NCBI GenBank assembly: GCA_963576725.1
Contig: OY755237.1
Coordinates: 59,945,873 to 60,009,872, forward strand
Length of the DNA stretch: 64,000 bases
DNA from: Azorinus chamasolen
Taxonomy: Eukaryota; Mollusca; Bivalvia; Cardiida; Solecurtidae
Reading direction: 5' to 3'
Shown: piece after piece, positions 22,309 to 32,640 of the stretch
Layout of the letters: each line of letters opens with the position of its first letter
Numbering within the stretch: position 1 is the first letter of the stretch
Notes under the pieces: model-generated
What the model was told of the DNA's origin: nothing
The model's input: the letters and a program-made list of their open reading frames with translations, nothing else
The model's database searches: none
Made by a program: the position numbers and the translations under genes

Positions 22309-24039
22309 TTGCCTAAGACTTCGTCCTCGAAGCATCTTGCACAAGAATTCAGTGACTTTTTCGTTGACAAAGTGGACAAAATACGTGCTGATATTGCATC
22401 AGGCACTGTATCCAGTGCGCCGATTGACACTGAGATGCAGCATTCAACAAACGTATTAGAAAAGTTTGCTACAGCTACAGTAGAAGAAGTAGGACAGATC
22501 ATTAAGGCATCCCCCTGTAAGTCTTGCGAACTGGATCCAATACCTACATGGCTATTAAAGTCATGCCTTGATGAACTCCCACCGATTTTGACAAACATTG
22601 TAAACTCCTCTTTAGACAATGCCTATGTTCCAAAAAGTTTCAAAAGGTCACATGTCAGACCTATTTTAAAGAAACCGGATCTCGATTCAAATGAACTTAA
22701 GAATTATAGGCCTATATCAAATCTGCCATTTGTCTCCAAAGTGTTAGAAAAAGTGGTTGACAAACGCATTGAGTCCCACCTGAACTCAAACAATCTACAT
22801 GAGCACTATCAATCAGCATACCGAAAGCATCACTCAACAGAGACTGCTCTTCTGAAAGTTCAGAATGACATCCTTCAATCCCTAGATAAAGATGAAACAA
22901 CAGTTCTGGTGATGCTTGACTTATCGGCTGCATTTGACACTATCGATCACGAAACATTGCTAAAGCGCCTTGAAAAAGACTTCGGAATCATTGGGAAACC
23001 TCTTGAGTGGATGACCTCCTATCTAAATGACCGCTATCAAATAGTGTCAGTAGATGGGGAGTTGTCCACCCCAGTTAATATGAAATATAGCGTGCCACAG
23101 GGATCGGTCCTTGGACCAAAAAACTACATCATGTACACAAAACCTGTTGGCTCAATCTGCAGAGACCATGGGCTAAAGCACCATTTTTATGCCGATGACT
23201 CGCAATTATACCTGTCCTTTAAGCCCAAAGACATTTCCTGTCAACAAGAAGCTTTATCACGAGTTGAGATCTGTCTCAACGAAATAGTCTCTTGGATGCA
23301 CCAGAACATGCTGAAGCTCAATACTGACAAAACTGAGGTCATCCTGTTTCATACAAAAAACACAGTAGTACCTGAAGACATTCATGTGCAAGTAGGCCCC
23401 TCTAAGATCAAACCGTCTTTGTGTATAAAGAATCTCGGTACATGGCTCGATTCACAAATGGATATGGCATCACACATCAATTCGGTGTGTAGGTCTAGTT
23501 ATGCACAGCTCCGACGAATAGGTCATATAAGAAAGTACCTCTCACCTGATGCTACCAAGACTTTGGTGAACTCTCTGGTTACATCAAAAATAGACTACTG
23601 CAACTCATTGCTGCATGGAATTTCAAAAAACACACTGCAGAAACTTCAAAGAGTTCAAAACACAGCAGCCCGCATCATAACCAGGACTCCTCGATATGAT
23701 CATATCACGCCTGTTTTGAGAGAACTTCATTGGCTTCCGGTTCAACATCGCATTGAATTCAAAATTCTGACACTTACGTATAAAGCCATGCACAATGAAT
23801 CCGCCAAGTACATTGTCGACATGCTTGACGTGTATCGGCCCCGCAGAGAATTAAGGTCAGCAAGTAGCTCCTTGTCGTTGGTTGTACCAAAAAGTCGTAA
23901 GGTAAAATACGGTGAGAGAAGTTTCATGCATGCAGCTCCAAAACTCTGGAATGCTCTGCCATCAGGCATTAGAGATGCAAGCTCACTGGCATGTTTCAAA
24001 AGATCTCTGAAAACACATTTCTTCAACATATACTACTAG
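22309..24039 (+). CDS. CR1/L2-like LINE reverse transcriptase
   Basis: This open frame of 576 codons has no internal stop. Visible RT motifs, by residue: NYRPISNLPFVSKVLEK (132-148), SAYRKHHSTETALLKV (169-184), motif A LDLSAAFDTIDH (203-214, Asp204), QGSVLGP (264-270) and motif C FYADDSQLY (293-301, Asp296/297), followed by the long C-terminal region typical of CR1/L2 ORF2. The first codon used is a TTG, and no convincing start exists because the endonuclease half is missing. The insertion is probably young, since the frame is intact. A decayed relative lies at 37575-38910. Confidence 0.85.
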   Translation: MPKTSSSKHLAQEFSDFFVDKVDKIRADIASGTVSSAPIDTEMQHSTNVLEKFATATVEEVGQIIKASPCKSCELDPIPTWLLKSCLDELPPILTNIVNSSLDNAYVPKSFKRSHVRPILKKPDLDSNELKNYRPISNLPFVSKVLEKVVDKRIESHLNSNNLHEHYQSAYRKHHSTETALLKVQNDILQSLDKDETTVLVMLDLSAAFDTIDHETLLKRLEKDFGIIGKPLEWMTSYLNDRYQIVSVDGELSTPVNMKYSVPQGSVLGPKNYIMYTKPVGSICRDHGLKHHFYADDSQLYLSFKPKDISCQQEALSRVEICLNEIVSWMHQNMLKLNTDKTEVILFHTKNTVVPEDIHVQVGPSKIKPSLCIKNLGTWLDSQMDMASHINSVCRSSYAQLRRIGHIRKYLSPDATKTLVNSLVTSKIDYCNSLLHGISKNTLQKLQRVQNTAARIITRTPRYDHITPVLRELHWLPVQHRIEFKILTLTYKAMHNESAKYIVDMLDVYRPRRELRSASSSLSLVVPKSRKVKYGERSFMHAAPKLWNALPSGIRDASSLACFKRSLKTHFFNIYY

Positions 24040-24129
24040 GACAGTTTAGGAAAAGTAGCTTATAATCATCAATTCTCGTACCTTACGGTTCCTTTGCCAT
24101 TGCAGCCCTTGGGATATGCTGTAGGAATC

Positions 24130-24640
24130 AATCTCTCATTGACCGAATAGATAATCATGTGGTTCCTACCGGTTAGTGATTTCATATTTATTGTATATCA
24201 TATTTATTGTATAAATATTGCTTATAATTCACCGACTTGGTATAAATAATCATGTGGTTCCTACCAGTTGGTGATTTTATACTTATTGTATATTTATTGC
24301 ATATCTTTCATTGACTGGGTGGATAATTCATGTGGTTCCTACCGGTTAGTGGTTATACATTTATTGTATATCTATTCCATATCTTTCATTGACCGGGTGG
24401 ATAATCATGTGGTTCCTACCGGTTAGTGATTTTATATTTATTGTATATATATTGCATACATTTCATTGACTGGATGGACGATCATGCCGTTCCTTCCGGT
24501 TTATGATTTCATATATATTGTATATCTTTTGTATATCCTTCACTGACCGTCTGGCTAGTGATTTTTATATTTATTGCATATCCATTGTAAATCTTTCATT
24601 GTCTGGATAGATAATCATGCGGTTCGTTCCGATTATTGAT
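24130..24640 (+). repeat. Tandem repeat in the LINE 3' UTR
   Basis: About six units share ATCATGTGGTTCCTACCGGT, TAGTGATTTCATATTTATTG and TATCTTTCATTGACCGGGTG. The unit is roughly 75-80 bp and diverges toward the 3' side. Confidence 0.75.
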
Positions 24641-24734
24641 TTCATCCATGTACAGCGCTTTTGAACGCACATATCCCGTGTGAAAAGAGCGCTATATAAA
24701 TGTGGTATAATAATAATAATAATAATAATTTGAA

Positions 24735-24815
24735 TTAAAAAGTTGACGACAGACGATGCCGGACGACGGACACACTGGCTCAACTTGGCACGTAGTGCCA
24801 GGTGAGCAAAAAATA
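24735..24815. repeat. Foldback end of a mollusc hairpin element
   Basis: A GACGGAC-rich stretch is followed by the foldback GGCTCAACTTGGCACGTAGT / GCCAGGTGAGC, with CTTGGCAC...GTGCCAG pairing. It resembles the ends of the tandem-repeat elements elsewhere in the window. 24816-25010 shows nothing else. Confidence 0.5.
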
Positions 24816-25655
24816 AGCCTGTAACCCACATATTTCTTTTCGATTTCAATGTTAAGGATACTATAATGCACAAAATGTGAAATTTTGAAAACAGGTCTTG
24901 GATAAGTTTTTTAGAAATTTACGAAAATATCACTGATGTCATAATTCTTGTACTGTCGCATATGTAAAAGACAGGAAACACCCTTATGTTGATTTCATGC
25001 TAATTACTCGCAAATAAAGTCTGTAAATATGGAAAAGTAGTCAAACAGGGAGAGCCACACACGAAATGACACCGCACCAAACACCATCTAACAAGAAACA
25101 GTAAAGCCACACGACAAAACATAACAGGACGCATATCAAGACGAAACACATTAAACATTAAGCATATTAAACAACAAAATTGACCGTAGGCTGAAAGCAG
25201 GAGTGCCGCCTTGGAACGGCCAGCAGCCAAAAAAGGGGATACTGGGAGACTTAAACCTGCTTTACGGGTACCCAACCTAGTCCTTATCCCACTTTCACAA
25301 AAGTCAAAATGTAAATAAAATTCCCCCTCCAGACAACTCCACAACATGCATAACGATGTCTGTAAAAATGAAAATGATTTGAAAATAAACGTTAGAGGTA
25401 AACAAGCGACGTCATCATGTAAATGACGTCATAATGTAAAAGTACGGGAACACTATTTGAAACACTTCTACATCGACATTTAATAAAAGATAAATCGCAA
25501 AAAGATACAATTACTAGTGGATATTAAGCACGCACAACTGTTTTGTTTGAAAAAGAATAAACTTGACATCGTAGACATGCACTCGATGACTATTCAGGTC
25601 AGAGCAGCTGTGGAGAAGTCATTTGGGGTACGACAGAACTGGCAAAATACAAATA

Positions 25656-25700
25656 TCTATTTTCCTCCCTCCGTAAACGGGTTTAAGAGGGAATCTTCAT
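25656..25700 (-). promoter_or_regulatory. SECIS-like element of Naiad copy 4
   Basis: The layout is ATGA (25700-25697), arm AGATTCCCTCTT, a loop opening AAA, arm GGGAGGAAAATA, then GA (25657-25656), again 45 nt. About 8 of 12 positions pair (including G-U), and shifting the arms allows TTCC/GGAA. The stop lies 6 nt upstream. Confidence 0.6.
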
Positions 25701-25706
25701 AGAGTA

Positions 25707-27413
25707 TTAAGCATTTTCCGTCGTCGCACAAGCAAAGAAGAAAGCATAATGACCAACTGTAAAGGGGTCGACCACCAAGCATGTAGTGTGCTGCAATATA
25801 GAGGGGTCATATCCCTTTTTAATGAATTGTTTTATGCGTTTGACAAACAAAGTATCAAAATATGTGTGTCCAATAATTTTTCGAAGTTTGTAAATGACAT
25901 CACCGTAAAACCCCCCATGTGAAATACCTAACTTTAGAAAAGTACGTAAATTACAATTGTATTTGCTGATGAGTAGAACATTACGGTGGTAAAATTTTGA
26001 AAATGTTTTACGAAGTTTGTCATATCTGTAGCCCTGTTTTAGTAGTTTCTCAGTGATAATAAGGTTACGATTGTTAAAATCATCAACAGAGGAACAAGCT
26101 CTAGCAAAACGAATAAGCTGAGAAATGTATACACCGTAACATGTAGCTCGGGGAACATCCCCATCCAAATGAGGATAGTTAACTATTTTAAAATTAAAGT
26201 CATCCCTTTTGTCATAAATTCCAGAAGAAATTGTTCCATTGTTTATAGATAAATTTAAATCTAAAAAGGCTGCAGATATGTCAGAACTATTTGCTTTATT
26301 AAGCTTGAGCTCCCAAGGGTAAATTGAGGTTATCATAGACTCAAAGTATGGGTTATCAATATTAAAAATGTCGTCTAAATAACGTGCTGTATTGTTAAAG
26401 GCAATGATGACATCCGCCTGTGAATCGCTGTTAAGGTTAAGCACAAAATCACGTTCATAACAAAACATAAACAAGTCTGCAATTAAAGGAGCACAATTGG
26501 TTCCCATGGGAATACCAATGGCCTGGCGATAAACAGAATTACCAAAACGAACAAATATATTGTCTAACAGAAACGTAATAGCGTCACAAAGATCTAAACA
26601 TGTCCACGAGGTATATTTATTTGTAACGTCATTGATAAAGAACGCATGTCTAGAATTACAGGCAATAAATGATATTTTTTCTCTGGCAAATGTTTTATTT
26701 ATAAGATTAGTAAGTTTTATCTTAATTAGATCGTGTGGTAATGTGGTATAAAGTGTAGAAAAATCATAAGTGCTTATAGTGTTAGCTTGGTGTTGCTTGA
26801 TTTTTAATTTAGTTAAAACCTCATTGGAGTTTTTTATAGACCAAAAAAGGTTAATTCCTGAATTCTCATAAGCTTTATCGCAGTAACGCTTTTCATGTTC
26901 TTTGACCGCTGTTAGACACGATGTAATTAGTTTGGATAGTGCAGTTGTGTGTGCATGAGACAGAATTTGCTATGAAGCCTGATTTATATGGCGTTTTATG
27001 GAGTTTAGGTATTCAGTACATCGTCGGAAGTTTATGATGTGTGATTAATATATCAGCATTGAACTGTTTACATTTATTAACATGTTCAGATATTATGTCG
27101 TTTTCAGACTTAGAGACCACAATATATGACTTTGTCTTAATTAGTTCTTGTTCTAAAACATCCACATAATAAAGTCGTCAAACGATAATTACATTGTTTG
27201 ACGCTTTATCAGCTGGGACAAACACGTATTTAGAGTGAAATTCTTGTATACTATTTTTAAGAAGCGAACTGAAGTCTTAGGTTTAGGCGGAAGAAGGTGA
27301 ATGTTAGATTTGTAAAACGCGATACGTGTATCCATTATATTTGAAATTTGTTTCATCCATTTTGTAAGGGCACTATTGTCTGCATGTTCTCGGCGACACC
27401 ATTTTACACTGAA
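25707..27413 (-). pseudogene. Naiad RT with an in-frame UGA and frameshifts (copy 4)
   Basis: Segments in order: WCRREHAD, LLPPKPKT, NNVIIV, UGA (27180-27178), RLYYVDVLEQEL, TLYTTLPHDLIK, RFGNSVYRQAIGIPMGTNCA and RYLDDIFNIDNP, ending in TAA at 25709-25707. The UGA is at the same Cys position as in the other copies. Frame breaks occur around 27230-27270 and 26960-27000. The 3' open frame of 267 codons from 26507 is intact. Confidence 0.8.
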
Positions 27414-27869
27414 GTACAAAAATGAGTAATGCAGGAAACACCACATACAGAACAAACACTCGCCCGAACAGCATCACAAGGAAACAGCAAATGTACATAG
27501 GTAGAAAAAACAACAAGAGACGCACAAAGACAAAACAAACATACAATAGGAGGAAGATGGAAGTACCGTCTTGGAACGGTCAGTGACAAAAGTCACCGGG
27601 GGTTTAAACCGGTTTATGGGCGCCCAACCTCACCCTTATTCCATCCCCATCCTAAAAAAACAAACAGTGTAAATAAACGTATCCCCTCTCCGACTAATCT
27701 ACAACAACCGCGACAGCAAATACAGTGGTAAAGTGCATGTATAACAAAAAAAACATTTAATTGAACATACTGTATCCACCTATCGCTAGTGTACTCAATG
27801 ATTGAGCTGCAAACAGAGTAACTGTAGAAAAGTAATAAAGGGTACGACAAAAATGAAATAGTACAGATA

Positions 27870-27914
27870 TCCGACGTTCTCCTTCCATTTCTGGATTTAA
27901 GAGGTCGCCTTCAT
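27870..27914 (-). promoter_or_regulatory. SECIS-like element of Naiad copy 3
   Basis: The layout is ATGA (27914-27911), arm AGGCGACCTCTT, loop AAATCCAGAAATGGA, arm AGGAGAACGTCG, then GA (27871-27870). The upper stem CTCTT/AGGAG is as in copy 1. The lower stem is GGCG/CGTC here where copy 1 has GGTA/TACC, so pairing is kept despite changed bases. It starts 6 nt after the stop. Confidence 0.75.
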
Positions 27915-27920
27915 AGAGTA

Positions 27921-30900
27921 CTAAACCTTTCTTGTCGGCGTACATGCAAAGAGGCCAGCGTGATTGCCAACTGTAAAAGGGTTCACAACCAAACATGCAG
28001 TATGTTGTAGTAATACAGGATCATATCCCTTTTTAATGAATTGTTTTATATATTTGATGAACAAAGTGAGAAAATGGGTATGTCCAATAATTTTACGAAG
28101 TTTGTAAATCACATCACCATAAAATTCAGGATGTGAGATACCGTGTCGCAAAAGTACCTTGAGATTACATTTGTACTTGCCAATAAGCGAGAGATTTCGA
28201 TAGTAAAATTTAGAGAAAGTTTTTCTTAGTTTATGGTATCTATATCCTTGTTTAAGCAGTTTTTCAGTTAAAATGAGATTTCGACTGTTAAAATCGTCAA
28301 TAGATGAACAAGCTCTAGCAAAACGAATAAGTTGAGATATATAAACCCCGTAAGATGGAGCACGGGGAACATCCCCGTCAAGATTAGGAAAATTTACAAT
28401 ATTAAAATCAAAATCATCTCTTTTGTCATATATTTTAGAAGAAATCATTCCATTATTAATTTTAAGGTCTAGGTCAAGAAACGCTGCATAATTGTCAGAC
28501 GGGTTAGCTTTATTCAATTTGAGTTCTTTAGGATAAATTGTAGGAATTAGAGCATCAAAGAAAGGGTTATCTAAGTTAAAAATATCATCCAAATATCGAC
28601 AAGTTTCATTGAAGGCTTTTATAACATCTTCTTGTGATTGAGGATTCAAACTCAACATGAAATCTCTCTCATAGCAGTACAAAAACAAATCTGCGACAAG
28701 TGGTGCACAATTCGTACCCATGGGAATACCAATTACCTGACGGTATATAGCATTCCCATAACGTACAAATATGTTATCCAAAAGAAAGGTTAGTGCTTCG
28801 CAAACTTCTGAGCAAGTCCAATTGGTGTAATATTTCATTTGCTCGTCAGTAAAGAAAGCTTTTTCAGCATTACATGCCAAGAATTATGTTTTTTCTCGGA
28901 CAAATACTTTCTGGATCAAGTTAGTAAGCTTATCCTTAATTAAAATATGAGGAAGAGTTGTGTACAGAGTAGAAAAATCGTACGTGCTTACAGTGGATGC
29001 AAGATACCTTTTGTTCTTAAGTTTGTTTAAGACTTCTGAAGAGTTCTTAATAGACCAGAAGAGATTTATTCCAGAATTTTCATAAGTCTTATCACAGTAA
29101 AATTTTACATGTTCCTTTACCTTCGTTAAACAAGAAGTCAAAAGTATAGACAATTAAGTAGTTGTACATGAACTAGAATTTGCAATGAACCGCGCTTTAT
29201 ATGGTTTTTTATGTAGTTTTGGTAACCAATACATAGTAGGAAGTTTATGTTGTGTAATTTTAATATCGGTTCCAAATTGTTCACACTTTTTGACATGGTC
29301 TGAAATGATGGTCTTTTCGTCAGTGGTAACTGAAATGTATGACTTGGTATTAATAATTTCCTGCTTCAAGACATCGATATAATGTAATCGTCAAATAATA
29401 ATCACATTATTTGATGCCTTATCAGCAGGAACAAAAACGTATTTTGAATGGAAATCCTGTAAACCCTTTTTAAGATGTCTAAATGAAGTTCTAGGTTTAG
29501 GTGGAAGAAGGTGTTTATTAGAGCTGTAAAAGGAAATGTGTTTATCAATTATATCAAAAATTAGTTTTTTCCAACAAGAAAGGGCATTAGACTCAATATG
29601 TTCTCTTCGACACCATTTAATACTAAAATTTTGTAAAGCCTCCGCAATCTGAACTCGACAAGAGTTAAAATCTATCAAGGATGGTATTCTATATTTGGGA
29701 CCTTTATTCAAAAGAGATCGTAGACGTTTATCTTTAATTATCTCAAAATTACCAGTAATCACATGACCAGTCGGAGAATATCAAAATTTTGAGGTGGCGC
29801 AATCTCAATTATCAGGAATATTATCATTAATATTAAGGTCGGCCACAATTTTATTATAGTTGAAAATTGTATTTCTGATGGGTTTGTTATATTGGTAGCA
29901 GATGATAGGTGGTTCTGTATTTTTAAAGTATTTAGGAATAGTGTCAATTACATTTTTGTCTCTAAAAATACTTTGGAGGTCAATAAAATCAATACCTTTA
30001 TTAATAAAAGGAATTTTCAAGAAGAATCTTTGGTGTTCAGATAATTTGTCGATGTGCGGTCTGAGAACATGTAGAGTAAAGCTTTGTATCAAACTAGCCG
30101 TTCCTATGAGAGGATCTGATCGAAAAATAATTTTATCGGCTTGCTCGTCAATTTCTTTTAATGAACATATAGATAAGGAGGAAAGTCTAGAAAGCATGAC
30201 ATGTTTACCCGAAGTTAGGCGTAAAGTATGTAGATCAAGAAGAGTCATTTTCAAACGAGATTTTCGTTTAATATTACCATTTTTGCGAATGCCATGCGAT
30301 CGAGATTTGCGTTTTCTAATAGAAAAAATTGAAAAAATATCTATATCTGGTTCTTTTGAAATATTTCCAGTCTGGTAAATATTATCATTCAGTCCTAAAG
30401 GAAAAGGTGTTTGCAATTTTTTGATCCAATTTAATTCAGATATAAATCTAGCTTTCGATTTAAAGCTACTAGTCGCCTCCTTATCATATGTTATATGCTC
30501 AACAATTTGTACTAAAACATCTTTAAAAGAATGGCCAGATTTCCGAAAGTGTTGGTATAAATAATTGTTTAGTTTACGATTTCGACACTGATATGCATGC
30601 TCACGAAATCGAGTTTTCAAAGCACGTCCTGTTTGTCCTACGTACTGTATACCGCAACTAGGCGCGTTTCAAGTTAAAACATAAATAACGTTAGTAGTAG
30701 TACAATCAACGTCTGAGTTTATCTTGACATTAAATGTTCTACCATTAACTGTAGATTTTATAGTGGAATTACAAGAAATGTTACTACAACATACGCACCT
30801 CTTAGCAAAGCACTTTTGGATAATTGGATACACTCTGTGTCGCCTGCATAAGGACCGTTTACGAATAGAAGAAACATTTTGGATAACAGATTTTAAAGGT

Positions 30901-31112
30901 GAAAGTACAACTCTTGGTCCATTGAAAAAACATTTATTAATAGAAAGAGATGGTATGTGAAAAGATGATGCCGACTGAAGATTAAGTTGTTTTAAACGAA
31001 CAAAAGGTTGAAGGGAAGAGAAATTAGAAATATTTCTGGGTACTTGTACAGACGACACAGATTGCATATTTAAAGCTTTTAGTTCTGTTCGAGGTATTTT
31101 AACTTTATTCAT
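27921..31112 (-). CDS. Naiad GIY-YIG/RT polyprotein with four in-frame UGA codons
   Basis: A single frame of 1,063 codons runs from ATG (31112) to TAG (27923-27921). Residues: RCVCCS Cys cluster (105-110); VIY 142-144 and YVG 157-159 of GIY-YIG; CCHH positions 148, 153, 172/188 and 194; candidate catalytic Glu226; linker CxC 436-438; GPKYR 471-475; RT motif A DFSTLYTTLP (Asp712), motif B GIPMGTNCAP (795-804), motif C YLDD (Asp842/843). UGA codons at residues 148, 436, 444 and 574 replace expected conserved cysteines, read here as selenocysteine. UAA codons at 653 and 743 are true nonsense mutations. No frameshift is present. By family, the protein nicks DNA and reverse-transcribes the element RNA. 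Confidence 0.85.
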
Positions 31113-31224
31113 ATTGGAAAGTGATAGAGGGGCACCTGTATTGTGTTCATCAACACGTCAATTACATTAGTGTAGCTACCAAGTGCATCAAATTGTTGGT
31201 GAACACAACACCTACCACGAAGTC

Positions 31225-32640
31225 TAACAAAGATTTTATAATTTTGCTACGGCAGATTTCGAAATCTATCAAAGAAGGTAGTCTGTATATAGGTCCCTTA
31301 GTTAGTAAAGTACGGAGACGTTTGTTTTCGATAATGTCAAAATTGCCTGTAATAACATGACCAGCCTCGGCGTAACAGAACTTAGAAGAATTACAATTTC
31401 AACTAACAGGAGTATTATTTACAATATTAAGGTCCGATACAATTTTATTGTAAATAAAAATAGTATTCCTAATAGGTATTTTATACTTATAGCAGATAAT
31501 TGGAGATTCTAAGTTTTTGAAATAGGCTGGGGTGGTATGAATTACGTTTTTATCGCGAAATATTGATTGTAGATCGATACAATCTATACCTTTATTAACA
31601 AAAGGAATTTTCAAAAAATATCTTTTATGGGCAGACACTGAATCAACGTGTGGTCGAAGAACATGCCGAGTGTAGTTCTGAATGAAACAAGCTGTATTAT
31701 ATAAAGGATCTGTTCGTAAGATCACTTTGTCTGCTTCTATGTCAATGTCTCTTATGGAAGAAATAGACAAAGAACATAGACGAGAGAGCATAGTATGTTT
31801 GCCAGATTGTAGACGTATATTGTGTAAATCTGAAACAGACATTTTAAGTCGAGCTTTGCGTTTGATATTGCCGTTTATACGTAAACCATGTGATCTGGTT
31901 TTTCGTTTTCTAATTGAGTAAATAGAAAATATATCAATGTTAGGGTCTTTAGAAATATTTCCGGTTTGATATATGTTATCATTTAGGCCTAAAGGGAAAG
32001 GTGTCTGTAATTTTTTTTATCCATTTGAGTTCTGCCATAAATCTGGCTTTAGATTTGATGCTGTTTGTAGAATTATAATCATAAACAAGATGTTCAACTG
32101 GCTGAACTGTAATATCTTTAAATGAATGACCCGATTTACGAAAATGCTGGTAGCGTCCAGTTTGTCCTACATATATTGTATACCACAAAGTGGTGCATAT
32201 CATGTTAAAACGTAAATCACATGAGAAGTTTTACAGTTAATATTTGATGTAAATTACGTGGTAAAAACTCTACCATTAATGTTAGATTTAATGGTAGAAT
32301 TACAAGATAGATATTTGCAGCACATACACCTCTTAGCATTGCACTTATCAATAGTTGGATACATTCTACGTCTTCCGTGCAAAATCCGTTTATTTTGAAT
32401 TATATTAACTACACTACTATGTTGAATAGATTTATGTAACGGAGAAACCACCACTTTTGGGCCATTGTGAAAACAGCTGTTAATAGAAACAGAAGGTAGG
32501 TGGAACGATTTTGCAGAATAAAGGTTTAGTGGCTTTAAACACAATGAAGGTTGAAACGATCTAAAATTACCATTTTGTGGAATTTGCACAGATGTCGTAG
32601 AACCCCATTTTTTGATTTTTATTTGAATTCAGCATACTTT
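31225..32640 (-). pseudogene. Naiad 5' part: endonuclease, linker, start of RT (copy 5)
   Basis: Minus-strand pieces: VQIPQNGNFRS, CNAKRCMCCKYLSCNSTIKS, VIYVLT, UGA (32202-32200), YAPLCGIQY, then a 2-nt insertion and an internal deletion that removes the segment after the YIG motif, then YQHFRKSGHSFKD, FMAELKWIKK, the linker with UGA (31401-31399)-AAT-TGT, SSKFCY, AGHVITGNF and GPIYRLPSLIDFE, where it ends. Its linker keeps UGA in CxC, but the next cysteine is TGT (31377-31375) where copy 3 has UGA. It lies upstream of copy 3 in the same orientation. Confidence 0.8.

Larger units (their letters stand above)
22290..24735 (+). mobile_element. CR1/L2-type LINE, 5'-truncated
   Basis: It comprises an RT frame (22309-24039), a 3' UTR containing a roughly 70-75-bp tandem repeat (24130-24640), and a conserved tail, AGCGCTTTTGAACGCACATA ... 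GAGCGCTATATAAATGTGGT, ending in (TAA)n at 24707-24729. The apurinic-endonuclease domain and ORF1 are missing upstream, as expected for 5' truncation. The same tail stands alone at 46045-46135. Confidence 0.8.
25015..27413 (-). mobile_element. 5'-truncated Naiad of a second subfamily (copy 4)
   Basis: The RT body begins at 27413 with VKWCRREHADNSAL, immediately abutting the 3' end of copy 3 (GACTCATTTTTGTACTT, 27430-27414), so the two form a head-to-tail array. The 3' UTR (25706-25015) differs from the copy-1/A/B type: no long GT tract, and a terminus GTTTGACTACTTTTCCATAT. The same 3' UTR type occurs at 49370-49640, 50966-51450 and 63180-63838. Confidence 0.8.
27414..31112 (-). mobile_element. 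Nearly full-length Naiad (copy 3)
   Basis: This is the most complete element in the window: N-terminal GIY-YIG endonuclease, CxC linker, RT, SECIS-like stem and 3' UTR, in one frame on the minus strand. The 3' UTR (27920-27414) contains AAACCGGTTT, a GTGAC-TTTT-GTCAC hairpin and the terminus ATTTTTGTACTT. A 5' partial copy (copy 5) lies directly upstream in the same orientation and copy 4 directly downstream, making a tandem array. The 5' end upstream of the first Met is not delimited. Confidence 0.85.

Noticed and set aside
22712..22933. Antisense ORFs across the LINE RT (also 22278-22619 and 23742-24029)
   Set aside because: Shadows of the RT frame on the opposite strand.
28884..29156. The two TAA codons in Naiad copy 3 as further recoding sites
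   Set aside because: TAA is not read by the selenocysteine system, the positions are Lys or other residues in sibling copies, and they are not shared between copies. They are best explained as mutations.
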